Shown here one piece after another: positions 59,249 through 64,000 of a stretch of 64,000 bases of DNA. The stretch lies in contig MSJI02000959.1 in assembly GCA_001931905.2 (NCBI GenBank), positions 124,001-188,000 on the forward strand, in the 5' to 3' direction. The notes under the pieces are model-generated. The model searched no databases. It saw only the letters and a program-made list of their open reading frames with translations, and was not told where the DNA came from. The position numbers and the translations under genes were made by a program. Origin of the DNA: Cladosporium sp. IMV 00045. Lineage: Eukaryota > Ascomycota > Dothideomycetes > Cladosporiales > Cladosporiaceae. Every line of letters starts with the position of its first letter. Position 1 is the stretch's first letter.

Positions 59249-62200
59249 ATGGCACCCAACTCGCTTGACGATCGGCGCGGTTCTCTTCTCAACTCCTATA
59301 TCAAAGGCGAGAGGACCCCGAAAAGTGCCGCGCAAGGCAAGCTCTTCCTTGATGCAATCAACGCACAAGAGGATAGAGTAGGCTGCGTTGAGCGTTTAAT
59401 TGCCAGCAAGAATGCCCTCGAAGCTCTCAAGCTTACCCTTCGGTTTGACGTGACCCCGTCATTCTTCAACAGCACTCTCAAGGAGTTTCTCGATTTCCTC
59501 AGAACTCCGTCAGTTGGTCAGATCTGCGGTGGCCAGCTGCTCAAGCAGCTTTTGACAATCATAGTCCGCCCAGAGACCCTCTGGAAAGCCCTGGTTTCTG
59601 CACATCTGGACAAAAAGCTCACTTCTGCCGGTGAACTGTCGTTTGCATGGCTGTTGCTCGAATTGGTTTCCTGGGTGGAACATCCGCCAATTGATGTCGA
59701 CAGCACCGCCCGTGATCTCACCGAGCGAAGAGCTTTTCTTGATTCTGACGATGGCGATTTACGTACGCTTGGATATCGTATCGAGCATATCCTCAAGTCA
59801 AAATGCAGCGAGGAGAAACAGACAGACTTTGGACCAGGAGGCCGCCACGATAACGATCATACCGACTTTCGCAAAGTTGCCATCTTTCCAACCAACGACG
59901 AACTGATGAGTAAAGAATTGGCTTTCTACAGATTCGCGCATGCTGTTACCCAGCTGCCATTCGTTGAAAGGCCGGGCGTACATCTGGACAACCAGTTTAG
60001 GCTGTTACGAGAAGACTTCTTGGCCGAACTTCGCGAGGATGTCAACATATCCCAGGGCCGCGGCAAGATTCGAAGACAGCGTCTTCGATTGAGAGGCCTG
60101 TCACTTGTCGGGGGCCATTTCGGCACAGGCAAGACCAAAAACCCATTTGCCTTGATATTGTCAGTGAAATTTGGTCTCCAGGACTTCGCTCAAATGAACC
60201 AGCAGCAACGAACAGCCTATCTCAAAGCGAATCCAAAATTCCTCAAGCATCAGTCCTTCGGCTGTGTCCTCAATCAGAACCATGTCGTCGCCTTTGCAAC
60301 GTTGCTGCGTATCGAAGATCTGCTTGCACAAGCACGTGACCAGCAGGTGTTCATCGTTCTTCGGACACCAGACTCAAGCTCGCTCAAAAATCTGCTTTCG
60401 ACTTTGAAAGCATCAAACAGCGCCGAATTTCTCATTGTTGACACTCCGGTGTTTGCCTACGAGCCTGTGCTTCGATGTCTGCAATCAACAGTGGAACTGC
60501 CACTTTGGGAAGAGCTCTTTGCAATCACGAACGTTGAGATTGAAGCCGCAGTAAGACCATCTGAGGTTGCGCCACGGGAGCTTATCAGCGACATCGAAGA
60601 TATGGGAGGGCCCGACATCCAAGCAAGCTTTGGTCTCCGCAGGCAAGTGAATCTAGACGATTCTCAGCTTGCCTCATTGCTCTCCGGGCTTCGCCAGTCC
60701 GTGAGTCTGATTCAAGGCCCGCCTGGCACAGGAAAATCATTCATCGGCGCTCTGCTTGCCAAAGCTATGTATGAACACACCTCCGAAACGATCCTCGTCC
60801 TGACGTACACAAATCACGCATTGGATCAATATCTCGAGGACCTGCTGGATATTGGCATTCCCGCTCATTGTATGGTACGCCTGGGGGCAAAGTCCACACA
60901 ACGAACGGAGTCGCTGCAGCTTTTCAAGCAAATTTTCTCAGGTCATATGCCTTACGCAGTGATTGATGCATCTCGACAAGAGGCTGAAGAAGGCGAGTCA
61001 GCCCTGACAGAGCTGATATGCTCCCTTCGGAACTTCCAACCAGACAAGCGTAGCTTGATGGAGCACTTGGAGTTCTCTGAGGACGACTCTGACTTCTTCT
61101 TCGCCTTCCAAGTTCCTGAGTCTGCTTCAGGCGAAACCGTCGTCGGAGAGCGAGGAGCAGCTGTGAAAGAACACTATCTTTACGATCGATGGCGCTATGG
61201 ACAAGATGCAGGTGTCTTCAGGAAGTCAGTTGACTCCGATTACACCCACGTTTGGGCGCTGGACAAAGCAGCTAGGATTCGAAAGATGCAAGACTGGACC
61301 AATCAGCTTCTAAAGGAGCGTATCGAAGGCATTGGAAGTCTTGTAGATTCGTATAACCGCAGCGCAAGCACGATGCGTGAAGCATTCGACGAAAGAGACG
61401 CGCAGATCATCAAGGGAAAAAGGATAGTCGCCTGTACCACCACTGCTGCGGCTAAGTACACGAAACATCTTCGCAATTCTACACCTGGCATCATAATTGT
61501 GGAAGAAGCTGGCGAGATCCTCGAAAGTCATATTCTGACTGCCATGACACCTGGCACCAAGCAACTCGTCTTGATCGGCGATCATCAACAGCTTCGCCCC
61601 AAAGTCAACAACTATGCTTTGACCGTCGAGAAAGGCGATGGCTTTGACCTCAACCGATCTTTGTTTGAGAGACTCATACTGGCTGGGTTTCCGCACACTA
61701 CGCTATGCCTACAGCACCGGATGTGCCCGGAAATTTCATATCTTGTTCGGCAACTTACATACCCTGACCTCCAGGATGCACCTTCCACGTCGCAAAGGGA
61801 TCCCATCAGAGGCCTTTGTGGCCGCGTGACTTTCGTCAATCATCGCAATCCTGAATTCGCCGCTTCGCAGATAGCAGATCGTCGCGACCAGGGTAACTCT
61901 GTCAGCAAGCAAAACATCTGGGAGGCTCATATGATTCTCAAAATTGTCCGCTACGTTGCTCAGCAAGGCTACGGCACTGCAGACCAAGTTGTTCTCACCC
62001 CCTACCTCGGGCAGCTGAGCCTCCTGCGTAGGGAACTTGCCAAGGACAATGATCCCGTTCTTAATGATCTGGATTCCTTTGATCTCATCAAGGCAGGTCT
62101 CATGACCCCAGCCAGTGCTGCATCATCGAAAAGGCCTATTCGTCTCTCGACCATCGGTGAGTTATTTACTCTTAATGTGTGATTGAGTGGCACCAACTGA

Positions 62201-64000
62201 CAGATTCCAGATAACTACCAAGGAGAAGAATGTGACATTGTCATCGCGAGTCTGACTCGCAGCAATGAGAACGGCGAAATCGGTTTCATGTCAGCGCCAA
62301 AGCGGCTGAATGTTCTGCTCTCCCGCGCTCGCAATGGACTAATCGTTGTTGGCAATTCTCAAACATTCTTGGCCAGTCGACGGGGTGCTTCAACCTGGCA
62401 ACCTTTCTTTGACCTTCTCAAGCAAAACAGCAACATCCACGATGGCCTTCCAGTGAGATGCGAGCAGCACAAAGATAAAAATAATGTCCTGAAGCAGCCA
62501 GAAGACTTCGATGAGCTCTGCCCAGATGGCGGCTGCTCGGCGCCATGTGGTGCCACTCTGAAATGTGGCCTGCATGAGTGCCCACGAAAGTGCCATGTCC
62601 TCACTGACCATGGCAAAATGCCATGTCTAATATGGGTCAGCGACAAGTGCCCCAAGGATCACAAGCTGACCTGGCGCTGTTCGAACTTGCGTCCATCTTC
62701 ATGTCGCACATGCGACGCCATAGCTGCAGCCGCTATAAAACGTCGACAGAGAGATGAGCTGCTCGACCAGCTTCGGCAACAGAAACAGGCGGCTTATGCT
62801 CGTCAGCTTGCAGAGATCCAAGAAGAGATCGACCACTCGCGTCGCGTGGTGAGGGAGCAGAACGAAGACGAAGAAAGAGAAAACACTCTTCGTCAACAAC
62901 GTAAGGATCTGATGAATGCTCGCCGTCAAGCCGAGCGATCCAAGAAGCAGAGCGAAGCGAAGCAAAGTGCCGCAGCCGCGAAACCGCCTGAGACATCTTC
63001 AACGAAATCGACGACGACGCACGCCGCCACGGAAGACAGCCAACGAGCTCCCTCACCCGACACTGAGACCGGTGTATCTGAGACTATAACTGGCGCGCAA
63101 GGAGACTGGGAAAACCAAAAGAAGCTTGAGGGAGCGGCAAACGACGAGCTGGACGAGCTGATGTCAATGACGGGACTGGAAAACGTCAAAGAGACTTTCC
63201 TCGTAATCAAGGCTCAAGTGGATCTCATGGTCAGGCAGGGTACAAGTCTTGCAAAAGAGCGTTTCGGAGCCTCACTGCTTGGTAATCCTGGCACTGGCAA
63301 GACAACCGTTGCTCGCCTGTACGCAAAGTTTTTGTGCTCCGTCGGCGCTCTACCGGGCAATGAGTTTGTGGAGACCACGGGAGCGAAGCTCGCAAACGGT
63401 GGTGTTCAGGGTTGTACCAAGATTCTGGACGACATCAAGAAGGCAGGTGGCGGAGCATTATTCATCGACGAAGCGTACCAGCTCACGTCGGGCTCCAGCT
63501 TTGGCGGAGGAGCCGTACTTGACTATCTGCTGGCAGAAGTCGAGAACTTGACCGGCAAGGTGGTCTTCATCCTCGCAGGCTACAACAAGAACATGGAAGC
63601 GTTCTTTGCCCACAACCCTGGTCTGCCTAGTCGCTTCCCACGGCAAATTCAATTCTTGGATTATGAAGATGACGAGTTGGTGAAGATCTTCAACTATGCC
63701 CTTCGGAAGAAATACCCTCAGGGCATGAACGTGGAAGGCGGTAGTTATGGGCTGTTTGTTCGCATTTTGGCACGAAGGCTGGGCTATCGACGAGGAAAAG
63801 TTGGGTTCGGCAATGCTCGTGCTGTGGAAACTACTCTGTCTGCGATCGTCTCTCGCCAAGCCAAGAGAATCCGCAAGCAGCGTCGTGAAGGCTTGACTCC
63901 TAATGACTTCCTATTGACGAAAGAAGACTTGATAGGACCTGAGCCATCAGATGTTTTGAAAAGCAACAAGTCATGGAACAAGCTTCAAGGATTGACTGGA
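59249..64000 (+). CDS. ZNFX1/NFX1-type SF1 helicase fused to a CbbX-type AAA+ ATPase (incomplete at window end, at least 1566 aa)
   Basis: Exons are 59249-62156 and 62211 to the window end; the intron (GTGAGT...TTCCAG) joins ATCG to ATAAC, restoring the helicase motif DNYQGEE. Residues 1-440 are a large N-terminal region with no clear domain. The SF1 helicase has Walker A GPPGTGKS (490-497), NHALDQYLEDL, the motif II VEEAGEI (751-757), GDHQQLRP, QHRM, and VLLSRARNGL. A Cys-rich NFX1-type segment (about 1073-1135; CSAPCGATLKCGLHECPRKC) and a charged coiled coil (about 1140-1215) follow. Then comes a CbbX/CfxQ AAA+ module with GNPGTGKT (1327-1334) and LFIDEAYQL (about 1386-1394). An additional P-loop-like GHFGTGKT (289-296) lies in the N-terminus. 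Animal ZNFX1 senses dsRNA or acts in small-RNA inheritance; any such role here is inference. More AAA+ modules may follow beyond 64000. Confidence 0.88.

Overview
The window is nuclear DNA of a filamentous ascomycete (Pezizomycotina). The evidence is compact genes with short GT-AG introns (about 47-86 nt, CTAAC/CTGAC branch sites, CAG/TAG acceptors), fungus-specific families (DASH subunit Hsk3, a DUF1746/Dsc4-type protein, Zn2Cys6 regulator, ACS-family MFS transporter, Pmp3) and nuclear tRNA genes with an intron at position 37/38. A Dothideomycete is my best guess from the look of the proteins, but this is inference. I see no prokaryotic, viral or intact transposon genes.

Layout. 1-14.4 kb is a housekeeping block: the 3' tip of an unknown gene, an oxidoreductase-like small protein, a secreted yellow/MRJP-like protein, valyl-tRNA synthetase, Tvp23, an ANCHR-like protein, Rfc2 and a Dsc4-like protein. 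14.4-24.1 kb holds an orphan gene, an ACS/Dal5-type transporter, a ZIP metal transporter, a CBS-domain protein and the mitochondrial phosphate/copper carrier Pic2, which has a 5-nt microexon. 24.6-30.5 kb is a small accessory group: a Zn2Cys6 regulator divergent from an epoxide hydrolase, followed by two short-chain dehydrogenases. 30.5-34.1 kb has no protein gene that I can support. It carries a diverged seven-unit tandem repeat with an 88-bp period and a tRNA-Ala(CGC)-like gene interrupted by a perfect-looking 55-nt spliceosomal-type intron.

34.1-39.6 kb has a CorA-like transporter and a sugar transporter with a TATA box and paired CreA-type sites. 39.6-47.9 kb holds small and nuclear genes: a one-TM protein, Hsk3, an orphan coiled-coil protein, an HhH-GPD DNA glycosylase, Pmp3, a glycine-zipper protein, a GFA-domain protein and tRNA-Gly(GCC). 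48-58.8 kb holds a mitochondrial PPR protein, a membrane-anchored pirin, a methyltransferase-like protein, a twin-MYND protein, an amino-acid permease and a conserved fungal orphan family often mislabelled GGPP synthetase. From 59.2 kb to the window end runs an incomplete large protein fusing a ZNFX1/NFX1-type SF1 helicase, a zinc-finger segment and a CbbX-type AAA+ ATPase.

Most genes lie in divergent/convergent pairs with 3' ends as little as 40-54 bp apart. The points I would look at first are the interrupted tRNA, the 88-bp repeat array, the helicase-AAA+ fusion, the missing in-frame AUG for a mitochondrial valyl-tRNA synthetase leader, and the Pic2 microexon together with a one-base frame conflict at another Pic2 junction.
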